From: Agelas oroides
Taxonomy: Eukaryota; Porifera; Demospongiae; Agelasida; Agelasidae
Direction: 5' to 3'
DNA: 64,000 nt
Assembly (NCBI GenBank): GCA_949130485.1
Contig: OX422186.1
Span: forward strand, 5,926,792 to 5,990,791
Every line of letters begins with the position of its first letter. Position 1 is the stretch's first letter. Under the pieces are notes generated by a model. That model had not been told where the DNA came from. It made no database searches and saw only the letters and a program-made list of their open reading frames with translations. The position numbers and the translations under genes are program-made. Below, piece by piece: positions 10,401 through 20,402 of this stretch.

Positions 10401-13400
10401 TCGCCAAGATTACCTACTATTTCCTTGTATATCAACATCGTGGCTTTTTGTTTTTTGTCTTCCTTACTTTGTATTCTCGAAGGCAATGATATCACATGAA
10501 AAAGCTCTATGCAGGTGGTAAATACATAATTATACTGGCAATACTCCCATACACACCTTCTCAGGAGACCCAGTTACAAGTATAGTGCCACTGTCATTCA
10601 TTGCGAGACTGTAGATGGAGTCCTTGTTGCCTGAAAGTGTGGTGGCTTGGAGGTGAGGTCAGGGGAGGGGAGGGGAGGGGAGGGGAGGGGAGGGGAGGGG
10701 AGGGGAGGGGAGGGGAGGGGAGGGGAGGGGAGGGGAGGGGAGGGGAGGGGAGGGGAGGGGAGGGGAGGGGAGGGGAGGAGAGGAGAGGAGAGGAAGGAAG
10801 GGGAGGGAAAGGGAAGTGGGGGGAGAGATGGGGAGGAGAGGGGAAGGGAGGAGAGGGGAAGGAGTAAGAAAGACCAACAGTGTGCATTTGGTGCACCTCG
10901 ATTAAGACCAAATGTCGCCTATTAATGTATTCTTAACCTTTCCCACTCCCCTTCCTGTTGCACATCAAATGTATGTACAGTATACATGTATGTGGTAGTT
11001 AGGATTGTTCCAACCAGCAATAACTGCTTTTAAAGTCACAGGAAATGATGACACCTGTTTTCAATAGCTGCATGTTAATGTTTTCTCTCTCTCTCTTTCA
11101 TAACAGCTACAATGAAGCAGCTACTCCTTACACGTACTACGTGTTGCTTCACTGAACCCATGTCATTCCTGCCTCCCCTCCCTCCACTCACTGGTGACTG
11201 TGTTGTTAGCAGCAGTGATGGAAGTGAGTGTTTTTACATCCCAAAGGTAGACCGTCCTGTCCAGGCCTGCACTAGCTACCTGCTCACGTTCTCGGGCATA
11301 TGCCAGACATCTGTGAAATGACAGAGAGATGATAAGGAGACAAAGTCAGAAATCACTCAGTAGTACCGAGTACTGGAATCGGTAGCCTCACCACTTAAAA
11401 TCATCTCTAAAGGATGAAATTTTGAACTGAGAAAAAAAAAAATACTTGTCTTGCACAATCCCTTTTCTTTCTCCCTCTCCTCTATGTACTACACACAAAA
11501 TAGCATTGGCAAAGCCTTCCTGAGATCCTTCAGTACAATGCACTCACAAACAACAAGCCCAAACAGAAAGTAGTCAAAGTGTTCCATCCTGGTAAATTCT
11601 CCAATCAGAGTACATACACGAAGAACCACATCTCCCTTAAAAAAAATAGGCCTACACATTATGCAAAGTTACCAGGCCTCATCAGCTGTGCTGGGCTGAC
11701 ATGTATCCATATATGTGGCAGTCCCAGATAGAATTCGAATATTATTCCGTCGCATATTTCGAGCGCATCACCAAGTTTAACACACTATAGCGCTAAGCTT
11801 CCGCTAGGGGCGGGCTCATACACACTTTGTAGATGTATCAGATATTCACTCACTGTAAATTTCAAATTAGTGCATTCAAACATTTCAAAAAGGTTGAACG
11901 TTCGCAGCTATGTGCACTGCACTGATGTTAAGCATCTCCCTAGTATACTCAGCCTACATGTACTACAGTGTACACACACTCTTGTTCTCCATACCTGACG
12001 TAGTCAGAATGAGTGCGGAGGGTGGAGGAACAAGTTCCCCTGGTCGTGTCCCACACCTTCAGAGTCGTGTCAGAGGAGGCTGACATGACTGGGGAGGGAG
12101 GAGAACGAACACATTGGGAGAGAGAGTGGAGGAAGGAGAAACGGAGAAGAGGAAAGGGAGAGATGGGTGGAGGACGGAGAAAGGGAGAAGAGGATGGAGG
12201 AAGAGAGGAAGAGATAAAAGAGGAAAGAGAGGGAGGGAGAATGAGATGACAGTTCATGTACAGAAGGTCCAAATGTCAGAAAGCGTACATGCCCTATCAA
12301 AACCCCAGCCAACTTGGTAAGTAAAAGTTGTGCATATGTGCTGGAAACCGCTTATCATTGAAATGTCTATGGTTCGAGCACTAAGGCTGAAAACTAATCC
12401 TGGCTAGCCAGACGTTTGCTACCATCAAATTGGATCCATGGTGACACAGGATTTTACAATGGCCAAACTAGCTATCTTAACATGAAGGTACTTCTAATCA
12501 CTAAACTTGGAAATATGTGATAATTAACCACTGCAAAAATGTGTTAGCCTCTTTCCTAGGTCCCGCCTAGCTTTCCATCACAGAGCCCGGGAACAAGGCT
12601 TAAACTTGAGATACGGCAAAGAGTGTTCGAACTTCAGTGACCACACACAAGGTGCCATGCCCACTAGTGTCATAGTGAAGTGACTACACACAAGTCATCC
12701 AAACTTGGAACCTTGTGTCATTGTACAGTCTACTATACATGTAGGTACAAAATACATCGATTAGTTACAAATTTCCGGTAGCAAACACTTGGTGACAGAC
12801 TATTCAGACCGATCGAGTACACAGCCACACAGACAAGCCACTTAACCCTTTAACTACCATTGACGACTATAGTCGTCATCGAAATTCGGCCGCATGTTAT
12901 CAGTTGACACAATCCGTTTTGAAGATAGGTTCTGTGCTAGCAGAAAGGGTGGGATGAGGGGAGGTGGGTGGGTGTCACCCGGAGGGTGACAGTGCATGGC
13001 GGCTGTTGCAGCTGGCTGTAGAAAAGCCCTGGTCAATGCCAGGTGGGCCATTGTTCTGCTTTCTTGCACAAACAGGCCTAGAAAACACTCCTTTCGCCTT
13101 GTAGGGGCTCCATTTCCGACATTTTAGGCCGTTTTCAGTCCGGAGGAATGCTCTCTGGTCGGAGGGCCCTGACTATTGAACACTCGCTAATGAGTGGGTG
13201 TGGTCAAGGTCATGAACTTGTAAAGGACATGTGGAAGAAGCTGTGGTTCAAGTTTCCAGGGCTAACTCACAGCAGAAACGGAAATACAGGTGGAAAAAGG
13301 TGTGACTAGTCTAAACGAGACCTCTACAATTCAGTAGTTAAAGGGTTAATTAGTCTTTGTTCCAAGAGCTCATATATATAGTCTGGAAACGAGACTACTT

Positions 13401-16400
13401 CCTTATCACACTGGTGGGCACGGCACCTGTCATTTGACATTTCATGTTTCAGCATATCTGGTTCTCGTTCATTAGACTAGCTGGAGCCATGTTACAGACA
13501 GTGTCTTCTATTGTTTGCTCTTCACTTACCTCTGTCTTGTTGCCATAACTTGACATGCTGGATTGTGTCCACACTTCATGATTGATAACCATACGTATGT
13601 GGGTGTGTGTACTGTTGTGTGCTACTTGTGCATGTACACTTTTGTGTGCAGTTTATTAGCTAGTGTATATTTGTGTACTGTTGTGCGCTACTTGTGCATG
13701 TACACTTTTGTGTGCAGTTTACTTACTAGCTAGTGTATATTTGTGTACTGTTGTGCGCTACTTGTGCATGTACACTTTTGTGTGCAGTTTACTTACTTGC
13801 AGAGCCTGGGAATGAAGCTAAACCTGAGTATGCCCAAGTGAGTTAGTCTCCTTCCCAGGCGCCACCTTGCAGAGCCTGGGAATGAAGCTAAACCTGAGTA
13901 TGCCCAAGTGAGTTAGTCTCCTTCCCAGGCGCCACCTTGCAGAGCCTGGGAATGAAGCTAAACCTGAGTATGCCCAAGTGAGTTAGTCTCCTTCCCAGGT
14001 GCCACCTTCCAGAGCCTGGGAATGAAGCTAAACCTGAGTATGCCCAAGTGAGTTAGTCAAACAAATGAACAAAGGCGGCTGAATTTCATCTGTTGGCACA
14101 TTCTGCGTTGCCTGTATTATCATGTCTTTATTGAAAGTAAACCGTTCCATATCACTTAGTGCCCCTTTTATATTCATTGCTTCTTCCTTCCTTGTGCTCT
14201 TATTGTTATGGAAGCATGTTCCTGTAGGCATCTCCTTGGCCTTCTCCCTCCGTTTTTGCATACTGTAAGCGATCAAAAACTGGACGGTGATGAAGACCTG
14301 GGAATGAGGTTACAAAACACTTCAGCTCTTTGAGAGTCATGTTACTGCTCCTGAACTATGACTTGCTAATGCTAGATTTTGGACAAAGGCAGTAGAAGGC
14401 AAAAAAATTTGTTTGCAACGTTTCAATCGCACTTTGGCAATTTTCATCAGTAAACCGAACAGAGCCTTCCACACAGAGGTTTTCCGGAAACCAACGCACA
14501 CTGACAGGTATCTTCATTTTGAATCCTACCACCATGCGCATGTGAAGACAGGAGTTATACGCACACTCTTACAACGATCCAAACGTATCTGCAACAACAA
14601 AGAAGCACTTACCAAGGAAAAAGAACACATTCGTAGAGTTTTCAAGAACAATGGCTACACAACCAGTTTCATCAACCGCGCAATGACTCCGGCACAACCG
14701 AGATCCACTCCAGAACAGGAATATATCACAACGGTGACCCTTCCTTACGTCAAAGGAATCAGTGAGCAAGTCAGACAGATCCTTGGCAGGGTGAATATCA
14801 GGGCAGCCTTCAGGACCAAGACGACCATTAGGTCATTGCTGACTTCAGTTAAACCCACACAATCACCTCTCGACAAGACGGGTGTCATCTACAACATACC
14901 CTGCAAGGATTGCGACAAGGTGTATGTGGGGGAGACTGGCAGAACGTTGAGTGCCAGACAGAAGGAACATCGTCGTCAACTGGCCTATGGGAGAACAGAC
15001 AGTTCAGCAGTAGCCGCCCACGCAGTCTCAACTCTCCATGACATCGACTGGGAGAACTCTTCTGTTCTTGAGCATGAAGACAATTTCTTCAAAAGAAAAG
15101 TTAAAGAGGCCTTGCTCATTCGTACACATCACAACTTCAATCAAGACGATGGCCTAGCAGTTAGCCCAGTGTGGACTTCCTTATTGTAGACTTTGATATT
15201 CCGTTCTATTTATCGGCATCTGCCTCGTTGTAATGATTACGTAATTACAGGTAGCTACGCCACTCTGTATTGTATTCCCTGATAAAAATTGCCAAAGTAC
15301 GATTGAAACGTTGCAAACAAAGTTTTTTGCCTTCTACTGCCTTCGTCCAAGATCTAGCAATAGCAAAACACTTCAGCTGTACTAGAATCACCTATACACC
15401 TGTAGCAAGACAGTTACCTACCTCTAATGAGGACTGCCTTTGGCTACCAACACAGACTATGACAATTTTAGTCCAAGCAGCAACCCCTTAGGCTCAACAT
15501 TGTGTGTATATATGCTCAGCCATATAATTATGTTTTCACTCCTGTTCCTTTTTTTGTTCAACACTTCAGTTGCCTCCAATGTTTCACTGAAAATACACAC
15601 TCACACATACATTGTATAGACTTCTCACTCTCCACTCACTGTTTCTCCCATCCATGCAGAGCACGATGTCATTCACCCAGTCAGTGTGGTGTTCTAACGA
15701 CCTCACATAGGACTATGGGGAAACAGATATGTTAAATAGGCAATTCGAATTACACATGATGTAGACGTATGTGTATATTCCATCTGACCTAGATCTACAG
15801 TGATCTTGGCTTCCGGCATAGCTGTAATTTGATTTCACAATGCATGGTAAGTACATGTATATGGCGAGTAAATTTAATACAGGGCCAAGGCAGCTGTTAA
15901 TCCACTCATGAAGCAGTGACAACAGTGGTGTAGCTAGGTATGCTCCTAGTCAGGCAAGTTGTTCACAATTATACGAGATTTTAGCATTTTGTGTGAGATG
16001 GAATGACTGTGCATCGCTATAGCGATGCCATGGAAAGTGCAAAACAGACTGCAATGTCAATGTCCAAAAAGTCGCCCCATAGCCATCTGAGAGGCTTTAA
16101 AACTTCAAAAATTTCTGGGGAAGCACAACCCCAGACCCCTTCACCAACAAGCTACAACCTCTTTACTTTGCACTCACAGACCAGCAGATGCAGTGTGCCC
16201 AACCATCTTCTGTATCCTGGCTAACACAACTAAGTGACAATGCAGGGTTTCATACAGAGGGGGGGGGGGGGGGGGGGGGGGCCTTGGAATTTCCCCCCCC
16301 TCCCCCAGAAATCTTGAAATAGTTATTATATTAGCTATTTACATGTTACTGAACATATATAGTATCATCAAAATGTTGTTTGGAAATTTTGTCCCAGATT

Positions 16401-17804
16401 GCGTCAGAAGCAATCTGATAGGATGTAAATTAAAAATTTTCCTGGGGGGGCATGCCCCCAGACCCCCCTAATAGGCACACACGCGTTTCGCACACTACTA
16501 TCATCCTGCTACCATCCTGTTTCCCCCCCCCCATCTCAAAACCCTGTATGAAACCCTGCAATGGCCTAGAATCTTAATAAGGACTTACAGATGTACACCT
16601 CACTAGCTACACCCTAAGTAAAGGAGTCTGGGAACACAGCTTGTTGTGCAGCACTGTACAGTGCGAAACCAATCACAGCTCAGTAATTCCTCATGAGTGT
16701 AGTCTTGCGTGGGCGTCTCTAATCGCTGGAATGGAATATGGAATGGAACGGTGGAATGGAAAATGGAATGGAACGCTGAATATACATAGTTACAGCTAAC
16801 TCGTGTAACTGACGCTGCTCAGTCTAGGTTGAACTACCTAGTGTATCTCCAGGGCTGCAGAAGCTTTATGAACAAGTACAGCATTGCCCACCGTCATGCT
16901 TCATTATCCTAGCATGGTACCGTTGCTGGCTCATCATCAGATGCTTTGTTATTCTAGTCTTGCAAGCCTGACTCTCGAACGAAAAACAAGGGTCTGGCTT
17001 CGCAAGACCATAGTTATAGTCTTCGTAGACAAACTTGAATGTGCTTGATGGCAGAAATTAGTGCTCGATCCTCAGTTTCTTTGCTTCAGTCTTGTCTGTG
17101 CACCTCAATCCTCGGTCACACAACCTTAGTAGCAGCCTTCCTTTACACAGTAGTAAGCGTGACTCCTATGTATGGCACTGTAGCTGGTCTCCGGGGACTC
17201 CGAGTTCTGACCGTGATACCAGACAAGGAAGAATGCTGCTAACATGCACTGGACTTGCTCATACAGCCTCTGCGGTGAGATAAGAGCCCTAGACACATAG
17301 TAGCTAGCTCAACCTTGAAGAACAGCGCCAGCTACATGAGTTAGCTGTAACTACGTATATTCACCGTTCCATTCCATTTTCCATTCCACCGTTCCATTCC
17401 ATATTCCATTCCAGCAATTAGAGACACCCGTCTTGCGTAGCCAGACTCTCACCAGCGTGAGTCTGGCTACGTGAGACTAACATGAATACTGTAACCCCAG
17501 GCCTTGAATGGGAAAATGCTCATTACGAAATGCAGTGATGAAAGATAGAGTACGCCGCCAAGTGCACACCACTTACACACGTCTTCTGTGAATTAGAACT
17601 GTCAATGTCCCAGCATCTAATAATGGAGTCTCTTCCCGCCGTGTACAGGTGCCTGTTGGCCGCATCGAAGCGAATGGCGTTCACCCCAGCACGGTTCAAC
17701 TTCTCTTCCACATCTCTGATCACAAATGACACAGAGATCTTCTTCCTACTGGTGCTATGGCTCCCCCCGCCATAGCCCTTCGCTCCTCCAGCTCTCTGAC
17801 TCAT
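7336..17804 (-). CDS. WDR48: WDR48 / UAF1 orthologue (11 exons seen)
   Basis: Eleven exons joined at GT-AG sites keep a single frame for 452 codons. They match WD40-repeat protein 48 (USP1-associated factor 1) from its N-terminus through the beta-propeller to the start of the C-terminal region. Diagnostic stretches are [70 protein letters not shown] and [14 protein letters not shown]. In animals this protein binds and activates the deubiquitinases USP1, USP12 and USP46. The start is the ATG at 17802-17804, in the same position relative to VIRD as in vertebrates. The last visible exon ends at a good donor at 7335. The remaining ~200 residues (ancillary and SUMO-like domains) are not found down to position 1. 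Either the intron is large, holding the two transposon-like genes at 1-5.4 kb, or the gene is truncated. Confidence 0.93.
7666..7763 (-). CDS. WDR48: WDR48 exon 10 (residues 384-416)
   Basis: Encodes [20 protein letters not shown] and [13 protein letters not shown], matching the GGASI...WDVLK part of the vertebrate protein. Acceptor CAACAG, donor CAT|GTAAGG, phase 0 at the end. Confidence 0.93.
8045..8507. repeat. Direct duplication, 80-bp arms, intronic
   Basis: The sequence around TATGCTATGAATCTACAGGA at 8056-8125 recurs at 8437-8507 with one or two differences, inside WDR48 intron 9. Confidence 0.85.
8599..8743 (-). CDS. WDR48: WDR48 exon 9 with acidic insert
   Basis: Begins [13 protein letters not shown], then an acidic run ([16 protein letters not shown]), then [13 protein letters not shown], which aligns with the NPITPL segment of vertebrate WDR48. 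The acidic tract replaces a less charged vertebrate linker. Acceptor GTTTCAG, donor CAG|GTACAC, ending in phase 1. Confidence 0.85.
8904..9025 (-). CDS. WDR48: WDR48 exon 8 (residues 295-335)
   Basis: Encodes [20 protein letters not shown], then [13 protein letters not shown], as in the seventh-blade region of WDR48. Acceptor TGGCAG, donor TGG|GTGAGA, phase 0 at the end. Confidence 0.92.
9395..9572 (-). CDS. WDR48: WDR48 exon 7 (residues 236-295)
   Basis: Encodes [20 protein letters not shown], then [13 protein letters not shown] and [15 protein letters not shown]. Acceptor TAAACAG, donor G|GTGAGG, ending in phase 1. Confidence 0.94.
10070..10171 (-). CDS. WDR48: WDR48 exon 6 (residues 202-235)
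   Basis: Encodes [20 protein letters not shown] and then [14 protein letters not shown]. Exactly 34 codons, phase 0 at both ends (CCTCAG acceptor, GTGAGT donor). Confidence 0.94.
10557..10645 (-). CDS. WDR48: WDR48 exon 5 (residues 172-201)
   Basis: Encodes [20 protein letters not shown] and VTGSPEK. The donor is AAG|GTGTGT. The acceptor (CTCCAAG) abuts a long GGGGA microsatellite, which supplies the polypyrimidine tract on this strand. Confidence 0.9.
10660..10860. repeat. (GGGGA)n microsatellite
   Basis: Over 20 near-perfect GGGGA units followed by a degenerate GA/GGA-rich tail, directly beside the exon 5 acceptor of WDR48 (pyrimidine-rich on the coding strand). Confidence 0.95.
11192..11310 (-). 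CDS. WDR48: WDR48 exon 4 (residues 132-172)
   Basis: Encodes [20 protein letters not shown], then [10 protein letters not shown] and a threonine-rich TAANNTVT loop. Acceptor TTTCACAG, donor A|GTGAGT, ending in phase 1. Confidence 0.93.
11715..11860. mobile_element. Diverged relative of the 6307 MITE
   Basis: GGCAGTCCCAGATAGAATTC, then ATTATTCCGTCGCATATTTCGA and GGGGCGGGCTCATACA match the right arm of the element at 6307-6546 with substitutions. Only one arm is clear. Confidence 0.55.
11995..12088 (-). CDS. WDR48: WDR48 exon 3 (residues 101-132)
   Basis: Encodes [14 protein letters not shown] and [10 protein letters not shown]. Acceptor CTCCCCAG, donor CAG|GTATGG, ending in phase 2. Confidence 0.93.
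12846..13345. mobile_element. piggyBac-type MITE, copy 2
   Basis: 500 bp flanked by perfect TTAA at 12842-12845 and 13346-13349. Its ends are CCCTTTAACTAC and GTAGTTAAAGGG. It lies in WDR48 intron 2, and the interior aligns with the element at 6561-7066. Confidence 0.9.
13609..13800. repeat. Tandem repeat, 66-70 bp units
   Basis: Three copies start at 13609, 13675 and 13745, each beginning GTACTGTTGTG and containing CTACTTGTGCATGTACACTT. Confidence 0.9.
13801..14058. repeat. Tandem repeat, 70-bp units x3.7
   Basis: Copies begin with AGAGCCTGGGAATGAAGCTA at 13801, 13871, 13941 and 14011. The unit contains TCTCCTTCCCAGG, so each monomer is itself a degenerate form of the snap-back MITE with CCTGGGAA...TTCCCAGG ends. 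Confidence 0.92.
14328..15363 (+). mobile_element. Penelope-like element, 5'-truncated
   Basis: Flanked by an exact 15-bp target-site duplication, CAAAACACTTCAGCT, at 14313-14327 and 15364-15378. The termini are inverted relative to each other: GGCAGTAGAAGGCAAAAAAA near 14389 and TTTTTTGCCTTCTACTGCC near 15323, together with the CAACGTTTCAATCG / CGATTGAAACGTTG pair. These are the inverted pLTR pieces typical of Penelope-like elements. The body carries the C-terminal coding part listed separately. Confidence 0.88.
14460..15189 (+). CDS. Penelope RT tail + GIY-YIG endonuclease
   Basis: The open frame (ATG in track at 14413; real Penelope coding from about 14460) shows [20 protein letters not shown], the last RT motif of Penelope-like elements. 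A basic linker and then a GIY-YIG nuclease follow: [20 protein letters not shown], with R in [13 protein letters not shown] and E in KVKEALLI. The [13 protein letters not shown] spacing is characteristic. The catalytic RT core (YxDD) is absent because the copy is 5'-truncated. The nuclease part is intact to the stop at 15187-15189. It lies in WDR48 intron 2 on the opposite strand and is not expected to move by itself. Confidence 0.9.
15640..15712 (-). CDS. WDR48: WDR48 exon 2 (residues 77-101)
   Basis: A small exon of 73 bases that carries [20 protein letters not shown]. It follows the acceptor CCCCATAG and ends at AACA|GTGAGT in phase 1. It closes the gap between exon 1 and SASSDTT. Confidence 0.9.
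16243..16558. mobile_element. G-rich TIR element, 5-bp TSD CAATG
   Basis: TIR CAGGGTTTCATACAG at 16243-16257 and its inverse at 16544-16558, flanked by CAATG at 16238-16242 and 16559-16563. Inside the TIRs are poly-G/poly-C tracts and GCATGCCCCCAGACC-type sequence. It is the same style as the elements at 28199 and 63067. Confidence 0.85.
16704..17440. mobile_element. Long-TIR non-autonomous element
   Basis: Arms of about 95 bp: GGCGTCTCTAATCGCTGGAA with repeated GGAATGGAA at the left, and the inverse TTCCATTCC series ending CCAGCAATTAGAGACACCC at the right. The interior shows no protein. The direct-repeat GGAATGGAA subunits in the arms are unusual. Confidence 0.8.
17430..17479. mobile_element. 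Snap-back MITE, TAGTCTCG-type
   Basis: GTAGCCAGACTCTCACCAGC and GTGAGTCTGGCTAC fold into a hairpin with a minimal loop, ending GTGAGACTA. It abuts the long-TIR element. Confidence 0.7.
17577..17804 (-). CDS. WDR48: WDR48 exon 1 (residues 1-76)
   Basis: Begins [17 protein letters not shown], a Gly/Ser tail longer than the core, then [20 protein letters not shown] and [12 protein letters not shown]. The donor TGT|GTAAGT at 17576 is in phase 0. Confidence 0.92.
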
Positions 17805-18384
17805 CTTCTTTGGTTGAAAGTAATACGGGGAGAACAAAAAATGAATTAAAACTGAATTCCTGACGCAGCCTAGGATGCGTTAAATGGAACCAACCCCCGT
17901 TTGCTACCCGTTCCCAGTCTTGTTTGCAGCAGTCAACTGGTCTGGGAATAAGTCTAGTTCTTACCAACTGGAAGAAGCGATTTTCTGGACGCGGTTTTTA
18001 CGGAAATACGTATATTTCCGTGTTATCAACGTTGACTTTAACCCCTACTGTACGCTTGCCCTTTGAATCGTAGCAGACCGCGCCTCGCGGAGAGATGAAT
18101 AACTGGGTATGAAAAGTTACTAACTACTGGATCTCCAACATAGCAGTGCTGTCCTCAAGTGCCTGATCACCCCTCCTTGAATCTTATCTCAGTGATCAAC
18201 GTGTTTTCCAGTCATTCCCAGCGCTGTAGTCTTGACAACTGTACTAGAATTCTCACGTTGGTGATCTGTACTGTAAGTGTAAGTTGCAAATTCTCATAAT
18301 AATTATGCTGGTAAATTCTGCAGTGTTGCGGTACTCAAAGCACTGTAGGAGAGGTACAAGTACTCTATCAATGGCATCCAACTT

Positions 18385-18883
18385 TAAGGGTGTAGGCAAG
18401 GGGGGGGGGGGGGGGGGAGGGCTGTGGGGGCTGAAGCCCCCCAAGATTTTAAGCTCTCATTAGGCCAGACCTACTTGATGTTTTGTTGCTCGAGCTAGCT
18501 TAATCACAAAGTTGGCCCGGGTGGCCGGTAAAAAAAAAAAAGGAAAAAGTCACTCTCTGAGAACTTGTCCTCTAACCTTGACAAAAAGTTGCCAAAAGTT
18601 CCTCCTGGGAACAGTTAATGATTCTGGACCCGAAAAGCATGGTGCAGCCTGAAACGACTTCCCATCCTGAGCCACAAACGAGCCATCTGTGACGAAGCCA
18701 CGTGCACGTGTGCATTAAGTCTTAATTCAATCACGTGATCAAATTTTATTTATTTTCGAAAATGGAAAAATTTTGACCCGCCAGGCTCGAGCAACAAAAC
18801 ATTAATTAGGTCTGGCCTTACGTGCAACAAACTCGATTCTAGAGGCTAAGCCCCCCCACTTCTCAAAGTTGTCTACGCCCCTG
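18385..18883. mobile_element. G-rich TIR element with nested MITE
   Basis: Left end GGGTGTAGGCAAGGGGGG, right end GTCTACGCCCCTG, the same G-rich class as 16243-16558. The flanks AACTT/AACTC differ by one base. Another inverted-repeat element (18461-18820) sits inside it. Confidence 0.65.
18461..18820. mobile_element. MITE, TIR TAGGCCAGACCTA
   Basis: TAGGCCAGACCTACTTGATG...GTTGCTCGAGC at the left is mirrored by GCTCGAGCAACAAAACATTA...TAGGTCTGGCCTTA at the right. Confidence 0.8.
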
Positions 18884-20315
18884 AACTCTCACTAGTACTA
18901 CTGCCAAGTTGGTGGTCTTGAAAGGTATAGACCATGTGCCTAAATAGGCGTGGTTACAAGTGGCAGTGAGGTCATGGGTTGTGGCATCAGTATTCTGATG
19001 ACGTAATGTAGGGCAAAAAATGGCTCTGTAAACGGCAAGTTTATACAGTGACGAGGTTGTGAGCTAGCTGCTGAACGTTACCATGAGCTGCATCTAAAAT
19101 CACTGCAGTATGACATACATTGCTATTAGTCTTATAACATACGTGAGCCAATAAGCGACCCAGCTGTCAGTATTGCTGGTAGTGAGCCAACAAGGGGTCT
19201 ACACATACATTACTGCTATTCTACTGCCCTACAAAATGGTGATGAGTATGCAGAAAATCGTATACAGACAATGCCTACGTAGGCACACGGTCTATAATAA
19301 AGTTTTGCACATTTGACTGTTACGACATCCTGCCAGCTTTGATGCAAGAAGGACAGTTTGATGCTCATGAGTTCCATCTTGCATTGGTTTTGAGTTTGAT
19401 GAGCAAGGCTGATGCACAGTAAGCTGTAGCTCTGTCAAGGTACGGTGTGCAACAGCTATTGGGTTTGATGAGCAAGGCTGATGTAGCTCTGTCAAGATCT
19501 GGTGTGCAACAGCTATATTGAGAAGAGAATAGCTATGAAAAAGAGCAGAAGAGTAAGGTATTAAACAAGCTACATGTACTGAGAGCTGCGTTCACTGGTA
19601 CAATGGTGTTACCAGTGAAATACCATTAGAGACTCTTTCAACCCTCCTGTTGTCTGTACAGTATAACAAACAGAAGTGGTTCATGCTAATAGTCTTCCCA
19701 ATTGTGAAAATAGAATTTTGGTTTGGGTAACTTGGTATATTTACGATAAATTTGATTGCTCAGAAATAATATCGCTGTGATAAAATTTTCTTGAGAAATG
19801 TTATCAAATATCATTGCGGCCAGGAGCTTTTATTGCTCATGGAATTGTAAACATTCTAGTAAGTACTTCCACATATTCAATGATTTAGTCATTTCTTCCA
19901 AATTTTACCCCCTTGCTGCAGAAGGGCCACGTTTCAGCACATCAACCTTGAAATAATTTCTGCTACAGAAGCCACAGATTCTTCATTGAGAGTTTCTGCT
20001 TCTGTGGCTATGTATTAATTCCCCAACTCTTTCCCATTTGATAGCCTAGTATTGAGATAGTGATTTACCCTTGTAGTAAGTCGAATATTCAGTGTGAGCA
20101 AAGTTAAACGTTCATACCAATTCTTTTGCATCTGCCTGTATCTATACATTTTCTACAGTAGGTAAATGTCACTCACATGGAGCCACTGATCTAGGGGAGT
20201 CAGTGTTCCTAGGAGTGAGTGACTGGGGGGTCACTGACAAGGGGAGTCACGCACTCCTGAGCAATCAAATTTTCTGGTGGCAATGACATTTTTCTACAAA
20301 AAAGTTTGCCTCGTT

Positions 20316-20402
20316 CCCAGGCCTCTCCTGTTTTTTGTTCTTTGGTGTATTAACTGAATGCAAACTGAAGAACCAAAAACAGGGGAGACCTGGGAAAGAG
20401 GC
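20316..20402. mobile_element. Snap-back MITE, CCTCGTTCCCAGG-type
   Basis: GCCTCGTTCCCAGGCCTCTC pairs with GAGACCTGGGAAAGAGGC. The stem also includes TGTTTTTTGTTCTT / AAGAACCAAAAACA. Confidence 0.8.

Noticed and set aside
10594..10925. Pro-Leu-Ser / Gly-Glu-Gly-Arg repeat ORFs
   Set aside because: Translation of the (GGGGA)n array inside a WDR48 intron.
13609..14058. Centromeric-type satellite
   Set aside because: Only three to four units of each monomer; local tandem duplication in an intron.
14569..14769. Minus-strand ORF inside the Penelope fragment
   Set aside because: Antisense shadow of the GIY-YIG frame.
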